Position numbers and translations under genes: made by a program. Below the pieces are notes generated by a model. It saw only the letters and a list, made by a program, of their open reading frames with translations, had not been told where the DNA came from and searched no databases. Positions 29,011 to 37,159 of a DNA stretch of 46,823 bases are shown here, piece by piece. How positions within the stretch are numbered: position 1 is the stretch's first letter; every line of letters starts with the position of its first letter. The DNA comes from JAICYJ01 sp035695105 (lineage in GTDB: Bacteria > Actinomycetota > Thermoleophilia > Gaiellales > JAICJC01), in assembly GCA_035695105.1 (NCBI GenBank), contig DASSEV010000102.1, positions 1-46,823 of the forward strand, in the 5' to 3' direction.

Positions 29011-30109
29011 TGCCGACGAACTCGCGCTCGCCGAGCGCCTGATCTCCTACGACAGCTCCCAGCCCGAAGGCGTGATGGCGGCCATGGGGTTTCTGAAGGG
29101 CTGGCTGGACGGGCAGGGCATCGACCACCGCACCTACGAGGTCAACGGCCTGCCCTCGATCGTTGCCGCGGTGGGCGACGGCCCGGCCACGCTGGTGTGG
29201 AACGCCCACGTCGACGTCGTCCCCGCCCGGCGCGAGCAGTTCTCGCCCTGGCAGGTCGACGGCCGCCTCTACGGCCGCGGCGCCTACGACATGAAGGGCG
29301 GCCTGGCCGGGATGCTCGCGGCGCTCGCCGACCTGTCGCAGGCGCGCGAGACCATCCCCGGCGTGAAGGTGAAGCTGCTGATCGTGCCCGACGAGGAGTC
29401 CGAGGAGGACTCCTCACAGCCGAAGTCCTCCGAGTTCCTGGCGTCGGAGGGCCACACCGGCCAGTTCGTCGTCTGCGGCGAGCCGACCGACCTCGAGATC
29501 GGGGTGCAGTCCAAGGGCGTGCTGGTCGTCCGCGTCGACGTGGCCGGCCGTGCCGCGCACGGGTCGACGCCGTGGCTCGGCGAGAACGCGGTGCTGAAGG
29601 CGATCGACCTCTTCCGGCGGATCGAGCAGCTGCCGTTCGCGTCGGGCCGCTCCGAGCTGTACGACCGGCCGTCGATCAACATCGGCCGCATCCGCGCCGG
29701 CGATGTCGTCAACATCGTCCCCGACCACTGCCGCATGGACGTGGACATCCGCTACCTGCCGAACCAGGATCCGGCCGAGGTGCTGCGGCAGCTGCGCTCG
29801 CTGGGCGCGGAGGTGGCCCCGATCTACGAGCTGCCGCCCGCCACGCTCGACCCGGGCGAGGCGCACGTGCGGCTGCTGCGCGAGGCCGTGCGCTCGCTGG
29901 AGGGCGGAGACGCGCCGGCGGTCGGCCGGCACGGGGCGTCGGACGCGGTGTTCTTTCTCGAGCGCGGCATCCCGGCGATCGAGTTCGGGCCGGCCGGGGG
30001 CGGGCACCACGGGCCGGAGGAGTTCGTCGACATCGCGTCGCTGCGGCGGTACCGGCGCATCCTCGTGGAGTTCGCCCGGCGGCTCTCACAGGGCCCCAAT
30101 CAAGGGTAG
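28997..30109 (+). CDS. M20 family metallopeptidase/deacylase (ArgE/DapE-like)
   Basis: A 370-residue zinc hydrolase of the M20 family. Metal- and catalysis-related motifs are in order: VWNAHVDVVPA (first metal His and catalytic Asp), YGRGAYDMKGGLAGML (bridging Asp), VPDEESEED (catalytic Glu and metal Glu), and VVCGEPTDLEIG. The His of the last motif is in EFGPAGGGHHGPEEFVDI. The dimerisation domain lies between (SKGVLVVRVDVAGRAAHGSTP). It probably removes an acyl or amino-acyl group from a small peptide or N-acyl amino acid; the exact substrate cannot be told. The start codon sits inside the right arm of element B, so folding of the leader could hide it. Confidence 0.92.
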   Translation: MSQPPADELALAERLISYDSSQPEGVMAAMGFLKGWLDGQGIDHRTYEVNGLPSIVAAVGDGPATLVWNAHVDVVPARREQFSPWQVDGRLYGRGAYDMKGGLAGMLAALADLSQARETIPGVKVKLLIVPDEESEEDSSQPKSSEFLASEGHTGQFVVCGEPTDLEIGVQSKGVLVVRVDVAGRAAHGSTPWLGENAVLKAIDLFRRIEQLPFASGRSELYDRPSINIGRIRAGDVVNIVPDHCRMDVDIRYLPNQDPAEVLRQLRSLGAEVAPIYELPPATLDPGEAHVRLLREAVRSLEGGDAPAVGRHGASDAVFFLERGIPAIEFGPAGGGHHGPEEFVDIASLRRYRRILVEFARRLSQGPNQG

Positions 30110-30141
30110 GGAACCGGCGGCTGTACGGCGAAAGCCGGGTT

Positions 30142-30147
30142 TATACT
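30142..30147 (+). promoter_or_regulatory. -10 box (TATACT) of the envelope-glycan cluster
   Basis: A close match to consensus, 43 bases before TTG 30191. The 5' leader contains a GCCCGC, loop GATCA, GCGGGC hairpin. This is the probable promoter of the LCP-UGD-nucleotidyltransferase-isomerase operon. Confidence 0.5.
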
Positions 30148-30190
30148 GCCCCCGGCCCGCGATCAGCGGGCACTGTTCGTCAGGACCCCT

Positions 30191-32143
30191 TTGGCCACCG
30201 AGACTCCGTCACCACCAGCCTCAACAAGCAGCGGCTCCGACGGCGGGCCTCCACGGCGGCCCCCCTATTCGATCTACGACACGCGCAACCTGAAGCGGCG
30301 CCGGCCGCGCTGGGTGCGGATTGCGCTGTGGTCGTTCGGCTCGCTGCTCGCCATCGTGCTGGTGGTCGCAGGGGTGGTTGGGTGGTGGGTGCACGGGCTG
30401 GTCGACAAGGTCGGGAACCTGAGCGCGGACGTGCGGCAGTCGCAGTCCTCGCTCAATCAGACGCTGCCCTCCTCGGGCCAGCCGGTCACCGCGCTCGTCA
30501 TCGGGTCGGACTTCCGGTCGAGCGACGGCCCTGCGGCGGCCAACACGTCCCGGTCGGACACGCTGATGCTTGTGCGGCTCGATCCGCGCACGAAGTACAT
30601 CTCGCTGCTGTCGCTCCCTCGTGACCTGCATGTCACCATCCCCGCGTACAAGGGCCAGCCGGCCCATGTCGACAAGATCAACGCGGCGTACTCCGAGGGC
30701 GGCTACAAGCTGGCCGTGAAGACGGTCACGCTTGCGACGGGCATCAAGCCCAACTACCTCCTGACCGTCGACTTCAAGGGCTTCAAGGACCTCGTCAACG
30801 CCTTCCACGGCGTGTACGTGCCGGTCGACCAGCGCTACTACCACGTCAACACGCCGGGCACGGAGCAGTACTCCCAGATCGACATCCCGCCCGGCTACCA
30901 GCTGCTGAACGGCGCGAACGGCCTCGCGTTCTCGCGCTACCGCCACACCGACTCGGACTTCTACCGGAACGCCCGCCAGCAGGTGTTCCTGCACGCGTTC
31001 TCGCAGCGCGCCTCCGCGCAGCTGCATGGCATCGGGCTCGATCAGCTGAACACGTTCCGCCACGTGGCCGACATCGTCGCCAGCAACGTCCAGGTGACCG
31101 GCCCGAACGGCGCGCCGAGCGTCCAGACGATGATCCGGCTCGCGACCACGGCCTACGAGATCCGAAACCGGGTGATCAGCTCGCGGTTGGACGCGATCAC
31201 GGCGGGCAACGCGCTCGACTCCTACGTCGTGCTCGGGAACCCGAACGCGATGCGGCAGGCGGTGTTCCTGTTCGAGCACCCCGAGAGCACCGCATCACCG
31301 AAAACGCAGCTGCCGTCGGGCGGCAAGACCCACAAGCCCAAGTTCAAGCCGCAGGTCAACCCGACGCACGTTCCGCTCACCGTCGTCAACGGCAACGGCG
31401 TCACCGGTGCGGCGGCGGCCGGCGGCAAGGCGCTCGGCGGCTGGGGCTACCCGGTTACGGTCTCGACCCAGCCCGCGCCCACGTTCACGTTCGCCCAGAG
31501 CGCGGTGTACTACCGCCCCGCCGACAAGACGGCGGCGAAGGACGTCGCCGACATCCTCGGCAGCGCGCAGACGCACCCGATGACTCCGACGTATGCCGCC
31601 TATGCGAGCAAGGGCCTCGTCGTCGTGCTGGGCCATAGCTTCACGGGCCAGCTCGCGCACGCCGCCCCGAACTCGTCGGCTGCCGGCGGCCTGCCGTCGG
31701 ACATGCACGCCGACCCGACGGCCTACCGCACCGACTTCGCCGCCGTGAACGGCCCCGCCAGCTTCCCGGTGATGTACCCGACCGTGGTGCAGGACGCGTC
31801 GTCCTTCCAGCCGTGGATCACGACGCCGGTGCGGCTCTACACGATCTCGCAGGGCGGCGGGCACAACAACTCGCTCTACGGCTACTGGCAGTACAACGGC
31901 ATCCCGGGCTCCTACTGGGGCATCGAGGAGACGAAGTTCGTCGACGCACCGATCCTGCAGAGCCCCGACCAGACGCGCCACCTGGACGGCCGCACCTACC
32001 GGTTCTACTTCAATGGCTCGCACATCCACATGGTCGCCTTCATCCAGAACGGTACGGCCTACTGGGTGCAGAACACGCTCATCGACGACGTCTCGAACGC
32101 GGACATGATCGCCATCGCGCGATCCCTGAAGCCCGTCCATTGA
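30191..32143 (+). CDS. LytR-CpsA-Psr (LCP) family glycopolymer ligase with long C-terminal extension
   Basis: A 650-residue membrane-anchored protein. LCP enzymes attach lipid-linked glycopolymers to peptidoglycan. A Pro-rich cytoplasmic tail is followed by one helix (IALWSFGSLLAIVLVVAGVVGWWV, residues about 44-67). The LCP domain (about 95-300) carries SRSDTLMLVRLDP, LLSLPRDLHVTI, HVDKINAAYSEGGY and FSRYRHTDSDFYRNARQQ, including the Arg and Asp residues that bind the pyrophosphate. A LytR_C-like domain (HVPLTVVNGNGVTGAAAAGG onward) follows. About 150 more residues then contain NNSLYGYWQYNGIPGSYWGIEETKF and TYRFYFNGSHIHMVAFIQNG. I do not recognise that last domain. The TTG start is the best available. 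The stop overlaps the next gene (TTGA). Confidence 0.88.
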   Translation: MATETPSPPASTSSGSDGGPPRRPPYSIYDTRNLKRRRPRWVRIALWSFGSLLAIVLVVAGVVGWWVHGLVDKVGNLSADVRQSQSSLNQTLPSSGQPVTALVIGSDFRSSDGPAAANTSRSDTLMLVRLDPRTKYISLLSLPRDLHVTIPAYKGQPAHVDKINAAYSEGGYKLAVKTVTLATGIKPNYLLTVDFKGFKDLVNAFHGVYVPVDQRYYHVNTPGTEQYSQIDIPPGYQLLNGANGLAFSRYRHTDSDFYRNARQQVFLHAFSQRASAQLHGIGLDQLNTFRHVADIVASNVQVTGPNGAPSVQTMIRLATTAYEIRNRVISSRLDAITAGNALDSYVVLGNPNAMRQAVFLFEHPESTASPKTQLPSGGKTHKPKFKPQVNPTHVPLTVVNGNGVTGAAAAGGKALGGWGYPVTVSTQPAPTFTFAQSAVYYRPADKTAAKDVADILGSAQTHPMTPTYAAYASKGLVVVLGHSFTGQLAHAAPNSSAAGGLPSDMHADPTAYRTDFAAVNGPASFPVMYPTVVQDASSFQPWITTPVRLYTISQGGGHNNSLYGYWQYNGIPGSYWGIEETKFVDAPILQSPDQTRHLDGRTYRFYFNGSHIHMVAFIQNGTAYWVQNTLIDDVSNADMIAIARSLKPVH

Positions 32144-33981
32144 CGGGCCCGGCTGACAGCGCCGTCGGCGTCATCGGAGTGGGTTACGTGGGGCTGGTCA
32201 CGGCCGCCTGCTTCGCCGACCTCGGGCATGCCGTGGTGTGCCGCGACATCAACCCGCAGCGGGTCGCGGACCTGCGCGCGGGGAAGGTGCCGATCTATGA
32301 GCCCGGCGTCGACCGCCTGCTCGAGCGAAACCGCGACCGTCTCACCTTCACCGAGGACATGGCGGCGGTGTTCGACCTCTGCCGCGTGGTCTTCGTGTGC
32401 GTCGACACGCCGCCGATGCACTCCGGTGACGCCGACCTGTCGCGCGTGAACCGCGTGATCGACGAGCTTCCGGACACGACCGAACGGTTCGTGCTGGTCA
32501 TGAAGAGCACCGTCCCCGTGGGGACGGGGGACAAGGTGCGGGCCGAGCTCGAGGCGCGTGGGCTCGACCACGTCGGCTACGTCTCCAATCCGGAGTTCCT
32601 GCGCGAGGGGCGTGCCGTCTCCGACTTCATGGAGCCCGACCGGATCGTGATCGGTGCGTACGCCGAGAAGGACGGAGCTGCGGTCGAGGCGCTCTACGCC
32701 GATCTCGATGCGACCGTCGTCCGCACCGACACTGCCAGCGCCGAGATGATCAAGTATGCGTCCAACGCCTTTCTGGCGACGAAGATCTCATTCATCAACG
32801 AGATCGCGAACGTGTGCGAGGAGGTGGGAGCGGACGTGTCGGTCGTAGCGCATGCCATGGGCCTGGACGAGCGAATCGGAGCGCACTTCCTGCGGCCGGG
32901 GATCGGCTACGGCGGCAGCTGCCTGGCCGGGACGGAGTACGTCACGGTGCAGTTCGAGGATGCGGTCGAGGAGATCACGCTCGAGGAGCTGCATCGCCGC
33001 CTCGGCGGGGGCGGCCTGATCCACCCGCAGCGGCTGGAGGTGCTGGCCTGGGAGGTCGGAGCCGAGTCGCCGGAGTTCATGACGGTGGAGAAGATGACCG
33101 CGCGCGCGTACGACGGCGCCGCCGTTCGCGTCCACGTCGACGAGATGACCGGCGTGACGGCCACCGCTGACCACCCCTTCGTCGTGCTCGACGGCGAGCC
33201 GTCGGTGCGGCCGGCGTCCGAGCTGGCCGCGGGCACCCTGATTCCGCGGCTGCTGAGCGACGGGCCGCCTCCGATCAACCCGCTGCCCGGCATCACGGGC
33301 GCCATGCCCGCTCCGCCACAGCCCGCCGTCCTGAGGGTGGCGTGGGTGCCGGTGTCGCGGGTCGAGCCGCGGACGCTGAACGGCACGGTCTACTCGCTGG
33401 AGGTGCCCGGTGCCGGGACGTTCGTCACCACGGGCGGGGTGATCGTGCACAACTGCTTCCCCAAGGATGTGCAGGCGCTCAAGCAGCTGGCCGGGAACTC
33501 CGGCTACCACTTCCAGCTGCTGACCTCGGTGATCGAAGTCAACGAGCTCCAGAAGCGGCGGCTGGTGGGCAAGCTGGAACGGCACCTGGGGCCGCTGCGC
33601 GGCCGGAAGATCGCGATGCTGGGCCTTGCCTTCAAGGCAAACACCGACGACATGCGCGAGGCCTCGAGCCTGGTGCTGTCGGCGAGGCTGCTCGCCGAGG
33701 GAGCACAGGTGGTCGCCTACGACCCGGTGGCGATGGAAACGGCCGGCGCGCTGCTCGGCGACCAGGTGCAGCTGGCTCGCTCCATGATGGAGGCGGTGAC
33801 GGGCGCCGACGCGGCGGTGATCGTGACGGAGTGGGGTGAGTTCCGGTCGCTGGCCACGCCGGCGGTGCTCGCGGCCATGGCCACGCCCCTGATCGTCGAC
33901 GGGCGGAACCTGCTCGACCCAGAGCAGGCGCGGGAGGCGGGATTCCTCTACGAGTCCGTCGGAAGGCCGAGTGTCGCTTGA
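32140..33981 (+). CDS. UDP-glucose 6-dehydrogenase precursor containing a mini-intein
   Basis: UGD oxidises UDP-glucose to UDP-glucuronate with two NAD+. The 613-residue precursor has the N-terminal NAD domain (GVIGVGYVGLVTAACFADLGH), MKSTVPVGTGDKV, SNPEFLREGRAVSDFMEPDRIVIG and ASAEMIKYASNAFLATKISFINEIANVCE. The catalytic motif GGSCFPKD is split: GGS ends at residue 260, an intein fills residues 261-438, and CFPKD resumes at 439. Removing 178 residues leaves 435, a normal UGD length. The C-terminal UDP-binding domain (MLGLAFKANTDDMREASSL) is intact. The TTG start overlaps the LCP stop, and the end overlaps the next gene the same way. GDP-mannose dehydrogenase is less likely from the motifs. 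Confidence 0.93.
   Translation: MTGPADSAVGVIGVGYVGLVTAACFADLGHAVVCRDINPQRVADLRAGKVPIYEPGVDRLLERNRDRLTFTEDMAAVFDLCRVVFVCVDTPPMHSGDADLSRVNRVIDELPDTTERFVLVMKSTVPVGTGDKVRAELEARGLDHVGYVSNPEFLREGRAVSDFMEPDRIVIGAYAEKDGAAVEALYADLDATVVRTDTASAEMIKYASNAFLATKISFINEIANVCEEVGADVSVVAHAMGLDERIGAHFLRPGIGYGGSCLAGTEYVTVQFEDAVEEITLEELHRRLGGGGLIHPQRLEVLAWEVGAESPEFMTVEKMTARAYDGAAVRVHVDEMTGVTATADHPFVVLDGEPSVRPASELAAGTLIPRLLSDGPPPINPLPGITGAMPAPPQPAVLRVAWVPVSRVEPRTLNGTVYSLEVPGAGTFVTTGGVIVHNCFPKDVQALKQLAGNSGYHFQLLTSVIEVNELQKRRLVGKLERHLGPLRGRKIAMLGLAFKANTDDMREASSLVLSARLLAEGAQVVAYDPVAMETAGALLGDQVQLARSMMEAVTGADAAVIVTEWGEFRSLATPAVLAAMATPLIVDGRNLLDPEQAREAGFLYESVGRPSVA
32920..33453 (+). other. Mini-intein (178 codons) inserted before the catalytic Cys of UGD
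   Basis: All splicing blocks are visible. Block A starts with Cys1 in CLAGTEYVTVQ. Block B has the TxxH motif in GVTATADHPFVVLDG, with His85 of the intein. Block F is NGTVYSLEVPGAGTFVTTGG. Block G is VIVHN with His177 and terminal Asn178. The next residue is Cys+1, which is also the UGD active-site Cys. There are no LAGLIDADG or HNH endonuclease motifs, and the middle (residues about 100-140) is a Pro/Gly-rich linker, so this is a splicing-only mini-intein. The usual Asp of block F is Ser here (VYSLEV). The host motif is perfect across the junction, strong evidence that the insert is removed as protein. Confidence 0.93.
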
Positions 33982-34847
33982 TCGCGGTCCTGCTCGTCGG
34001 CGGGGAGGGGACGCGCCTGCGCCCGCTCACCGAGTGGCTCCCGAAGCCGATGCTGCCGATCGCGAACCGGCCGTTCCTCGAGCACCAGATCGACCATCTG
34101 CGCGAGCACGGAGTCGACGACGTGATCCTCTCGTGCGGCTACCTCCCGGGGCCGATCCGCGAGCACTTCGGCGATCGCCTGCGGTATGCGGTCGAGCCCG
34201 AGCCGCTCGGCACAGGCGGTGCCATCCGGTTCTCGGCCGAGGGCATCGACGAGACGTTCCTCGTCTGCAACGGCGATGTCCTGACTGACCTCGATATCGG
34301 CGCCCTCGTCCGCCGCCACCGCGACCACGGCGCCGAGGCAAGCATCGCCCTGCACCGGGTGGAGGATCCGAGCGCGTACGGCCTCGTGCGTACCGAGGCG
34401 GACGGCCGCGTTACCGCGTTCGTCGAGAAGCCTCCGCCGGGCGAGGCGGACGTGGACACGATCAACGCCGGCACCTACGTGCTCGAGCCGGGCGTCCTCG
34501 ACCTGATCGAGCCGGGCAGGGCGGTGTCGGTGGAGCGCGAGGTGTTCCCGAGGTTGATCGGCCGCGGCCTGTACGCCTGGGCCGATGACGGGCGCTGGCG
34601 TGACATCGGCACGCCGGAGAGCTACCTGGCCGCGAACCTTGAGCGGATGCCCCCGGGCGGAGTCACCGATCCCTCCGCGCAGGTCGATCCGTCAGCGGAC
34701 GTGACAGAATCGGTGGTCGGGCCGCGCGCGCGGGTCGGTGGGGGGGCGCGCATCCACCGGTCGGTCGTGCTGCCTGGGGCGGACGTGGCGCCGGAATCGG
34801 CGTTCGAGCAGGCGGTGATCGGCCGCGACGGGAGGGCTGTGTGGTAG
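33978..34847 (+). CDS. Sugar-1-phosphate nucleotidyltransferase (mannose-1-phosphate guanylyltransferase-like)
   Basis: 289 residues. The nucleotidyltransferase domain begins MIAVLLVGGEGTRLRPLTEWLPKPMLPIANRPFLEHQI, the GGxGTRLxPxTxxxPKP signature. FLVCNGDVLTDLDIGAL is the metal-binding Asp region, and GRVTAFVEKPPPGEADVDTINAGTYVLEP closes the active site. The last 60 residues form a short left-handed beta-helix-like stretch (VDPSADVTESVVGPRARVGGGARIHRSVVL). The likely product is GDP-mannose or a related NDP-sugar; the neighbouring phosphosugar isomerase favours mannose. The TTG start overlaps the UGD stop (TTGA). Confidence 0.88.
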   Translation: MIAVLLVGGEGTRLRPLTEWLPKPMLPIANRPFLEHQIDHLREHGVDDVILSCGYLPGPIREHFGDRLRYAVEPEPLGTGGAIRFSAEGIDETFLVCNGDVLTDLDIGALVRRHRDHGAEASIALHRVEDPSAYGLVRTEADGRVTAFVEKPPPGEADVDTINAGTYVLEPGVLDLIEPGRAVSVEREVFPRLIGRGLYAWADDGRWRDIGTPESYLAANLERMPPGGVTDPSAQVDPSADVTESVVGPRARVGGGARIHRSVVLPGADVAPESAFEQAVIGRDGRAVW

Positions 34848-35821
34848 ACGGCGGGGGGATGCTGCAGGCGATCGAGGGGATGGCCGGTCAGCTGCTGGAC
34901 GGGGAGGAGATCGGCGCTGCGGCGGGCGCGCGGATTCCCGCGCCCACGGCCGTTGTGATCGCCGGCATGGGCGGCTCCGCGATGAGCGGCGAGCTGCTGC
35001 GGGCGCTGGTGATGGCGGACGCGCCGGTGCCGGTGACGCGCGTGCGCGGATTTGGCATCCCCACCTGGGCCGGCCCGGGGACGCTGGTGGTCTGCTCGAG
35101 CTACTCGGGGGACACGGTCGAGACGCTGGCCTGCGCGGAGCAGGCCATGCGGCAGGGCGCGGCGCTGCTCTGCATCGGTATGGGTGGCCGGCTGGAGGAG
35201 CTGGCGGATTCCTGGGACATGCCGTTCGCGCGGGTGCCCGGTGGCCTGCCGCCGAGGGCGGCGCTCGGATACCTGTTCGGGACGATGGCCGGTGCCTTCG
35301 CGGCCTGCGGGCTGGCGCACCGGGGCATCGCGGCGGAGTGCGCGGCGGGGGTGCGGGCGGTCGACCGCGACGCGGCCGCCGACCTGGGGCGACGGCTGGC
35401 CGGCACGGTGCCGCTGGTGTACGGCGCGGGGCCGCTGGCGGCGGTCGCGTACCGGTGGAAGACCCAGCTCAACGAGAACGCGAAGATGCACGCGTTCAGC
35501 CACGCGTTCCCCGAGCTCGACCATAACGAGATCGAGGGGTGGGACGGCGCGCCGGACGGGATGTTCGCGGCGGTGCTGCTGCGCGACGGGGGCGAGGGCC
35601 CCGACGTGGCGCGCCTGATCGACGTCACCGCCGAGCTGATCGGGGGTGACGCCGCGTTCGTGGAGCACGTGCACGGCGTCGGCGACACCGCGGCGGCACG
35701 GGCGTTCTCGATGGTCGCCCACGGCGACTGGGTCAGCTACCACGCGGCGCTCGAGCGGGGCGTCGACCCCTCGCCGGTGGAGCGCATCGGTGCGCTGAAG
35801 CAGCGGCTCGCGGGGAGCTGA
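34841..35821 (+). CDS. SIS-domain phosphosugar isomerase (bifunctional phosphoglucose/phosphomannose isomerase type)
   Basis: 326 residues with two SIS half-domains. The sugar-phosphate binding motifs are VIAGMGGSAMSGELLRAL and VVCSSYSGDTVETLACAEQA in the first half. The catalytic region AFSHAFPELDHNEIEGWDG with Glu and His is typical of bacterial PGI/PMI enzymes that convert fructose-6-phosphate to glucose-6- or mannose-6-phosphate. Together with the upstream nucleotidyltransferase it would supply GDP-mannose, although the phosphomannomutase step is not encoded here. The GTG start overlaps the previous stop by 7 bases, giving a tight operon. Confidence 0.88.
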   Translation: MVDGGGMLQAIEGMAGQLLDGEEIGAAAGARIPAPTAVVIAGMGGSAMSGELLRALVMADAPVPVTRVRGFGIPTWAGPGTLVVCSSYSGDTVETLACAEQAMRQGAALLCIGMGGRLEELADSWDMPFARVPGGLPPRAALGYLFGTMAGAFAACGLAHRGIAAECAAGVRAVDRDAAADLGRRLAGTVPLVYGAGPLAAVAYRWKTQLNENAKMHAFSHAFPELDHNEIEGWDGAPDGMFAAVLLRDGGEGPDVARLIDVTAELIGGDAAFVEHVHGVGDTAAARAFSMVAHGDWVSYHAALERGVDPSPVERIGALKQRLAGS

Positions 35822-35867
35822 GCAGATGTGCCCTCTGGCCCTGCACGGGCGGCGTGCCGCCATCCGC

Positions 35868-35873
35868 TAGAGT
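35868..35873 (+). promoter_or_regulatory. -10 box (TAGAGT) of ahcY
   Basis: TAGAGT ends 10 bases before ATG 35884 in a 62-base gap that also has a GGCGGC, GT, GCCGCC hairpin. No SAH riboswitch is recognisable. Confidence 0.4.
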
Positions 35874-35883
35874 CTCCCGCGCG

Positions 35884-37152
35884 ATGAGCACGACCACGCC
35901 CAGCGACGTCCGCGACCTCGCCCTCGCTCCTGAGGGCGTCCGCCGCATCGAGTGGGCCGACCGGCAGATGCCGGTGCTCGCCCTGATCCGCGAGCGGTTC
36001 GCCGATGAGCGCCCGCTGGACGGCCTGCGCGTCGCCGCCTGCCTGCACGTCACCAGCGAGACCGCGAACCTGATGCGGACGCTCAAGGCCGGCGGGGCCG
36101 ACGTGGTGCTGTGCGCCTCGAACCCGCTCTCCACCCAGGACGACGTCGCCGCGGGCCTGGTGGCCGAGTACGGCATCTCGGTCTTCGCCCGCAACGGCGA
36201 GGACAACGACACCTACTACTCGCACATCGAGGCCGCCGTCGACCACCATCCGCACCTGACGATGGACGACGGCGCCGACGTGATCGGCGTGCTTCACGCG
36301 AAGCGCCCCGAGCAGCTGTCAGAGATCCTGGCCGGCACCGAGGAGACGACCACCGGCGTCATTCGGCTGAAGGCGATGGAGGCCGACGGCACGCTCGGCT
36401 TCCCGATCGTCGCCGTCAACGAGGCCAACACCAAGCACCTGTTCGACAACCGCTACGGCGTCGGCCAGTCCACGCTGGACGGCATCATCCGCGCCACCAA
36501 CGTTCTGCTCGCCGGCCGCACCTTCGTCGTCGGCGGGTACGGCTGGAGCGGGCGCGGCCTGGCCGAGCGGGCGCGGGGGATGGGCGCGCACGTGATCGTC
36601 GTCGAGGTCGACCCGCTGCGCGCCCTGCAGGCGGTCATGGACGGCTTCCGCGTTGCGACGATGGCCGAAGCCGCCCGCGCCGGCGACATCTTCTGCACCG
36701 CCACCGGCGACAAGAACGTGATCCGCCGCGAGCACTTCGAGGTGATGAAGGACGGCGCGATCCTTTCGAACACCGGCCACTTCAACGTCGAGATCGAGAT
36801 CCCGGCGCTCCGCGAGCTCGCGACCGAGGTCTCGGTCGTCCGGCCGCACGTCGAGCAGTTCGAGATGGCGGACGGCCGCCGCCTGTTCCTGCTCGCCGAG
36901 GGGCGCCTCGTCAACCTCGCCGCCGCCGAGGGCCATCCCGCCTCGGTGATGGACATGAGCTTCGCGAACCAGGCGCTCTCCGCCGAGTTCGTGGCCATGA
37001 ACCACGCCGATCTCGAGCGCCGCGTCTACGTCGTGCCGAAGGAGATCGACGACGAGGTAGCCCGGCTGAAGCTCGACAGCATGGGCGTCGAGATCGACCG
37101 CCTCACCCCGGAGCAGGAGAAGTACCTCGCCTCCTGGGACGAAGGTACCTGA
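35884..37152 (+). CDS. ahcY: Adenosylhomocysteinase
   Basis: Splits S-adenosylhomocysteine into adenosine and homocysteine, relieving product inhibition of methyltransferases. 422 residues, the shorter bacterial/archaeal form. Visible features are CLHVTSETANLMRTLKAGGADVVLCASNPLSTQDDVAA, then DDGADVIGVLH, and ETTTGVIRLKAM. The NAD domain is VVGGYGWSGRGLAERARGMGAHVIVVEVDPLRALQA. The C-terminal end has LTPEQEKYLASWDEGT. ATG 35884 is chosen because the family-like sequence begins there and a -10 box lies upstream. mtnA follows after 7 bases, so two arms of SAM-related salvage are joined. Confidence 0.96.
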   Translation: MSTTTPSDVRDLALAPEGVRRIEWADRQMPVLALIRERFADERPLDGLRVAACLHVTSETANLMRTLKAGGADVVLCASNPLSTQDDVAAGLVAEYGISVFARNGEDNDTYYSHIEAAVDHHPHLTMDDGADVIGVLHAKRPEQLSEILAGTEETTTGVIRLKAMEADGTLGFPIVAVNEANTKHLFDNRYGVGQSTLDGIIRATNVLLAGRTFVVGGYGWSGRGLAERARGMGAHVIVVEVDPLRALQAVMDGFRVATMAEAARAGDIFCTATGDKNVIRREHFEVMKDGAILSNTGHFNVEIEIPALRELATEVSVVRPHVEQFEMADGRRLFLLAEGRLVNLAAAEGHPASVMDMSFANQALSAEFVAMNHADLERRVYVVPKEIDDEVARLKLDSMGVEIDRLTPEQEKYLASWDEGT

Positions 37153-37159
37153 GCCGGCG

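Noticed and set aside
31813..32139. Upstream extension of the UDP-glucose dehydrogenase frame
   Set aside because: The extra 109 codons lie inside the LCP gene in another frame and are His/Arg/Pro-rich. The Rossmann domain starts right after TTG 32140.
32920..33453. Reading the UGD insert as an ordinary extra domain instead of an intein
   Set aside because: The insert begins with Cys, ends in His-Asn before Cys, has the TxxH motif, and restores the exact GGSCFPKD motif and normal length when removed.
35822..35883. Possible SAH riboswitch before ahcY
   Set aside because: The gap is only 62 bases and lacks the conserved core; just a short hairpin is present.
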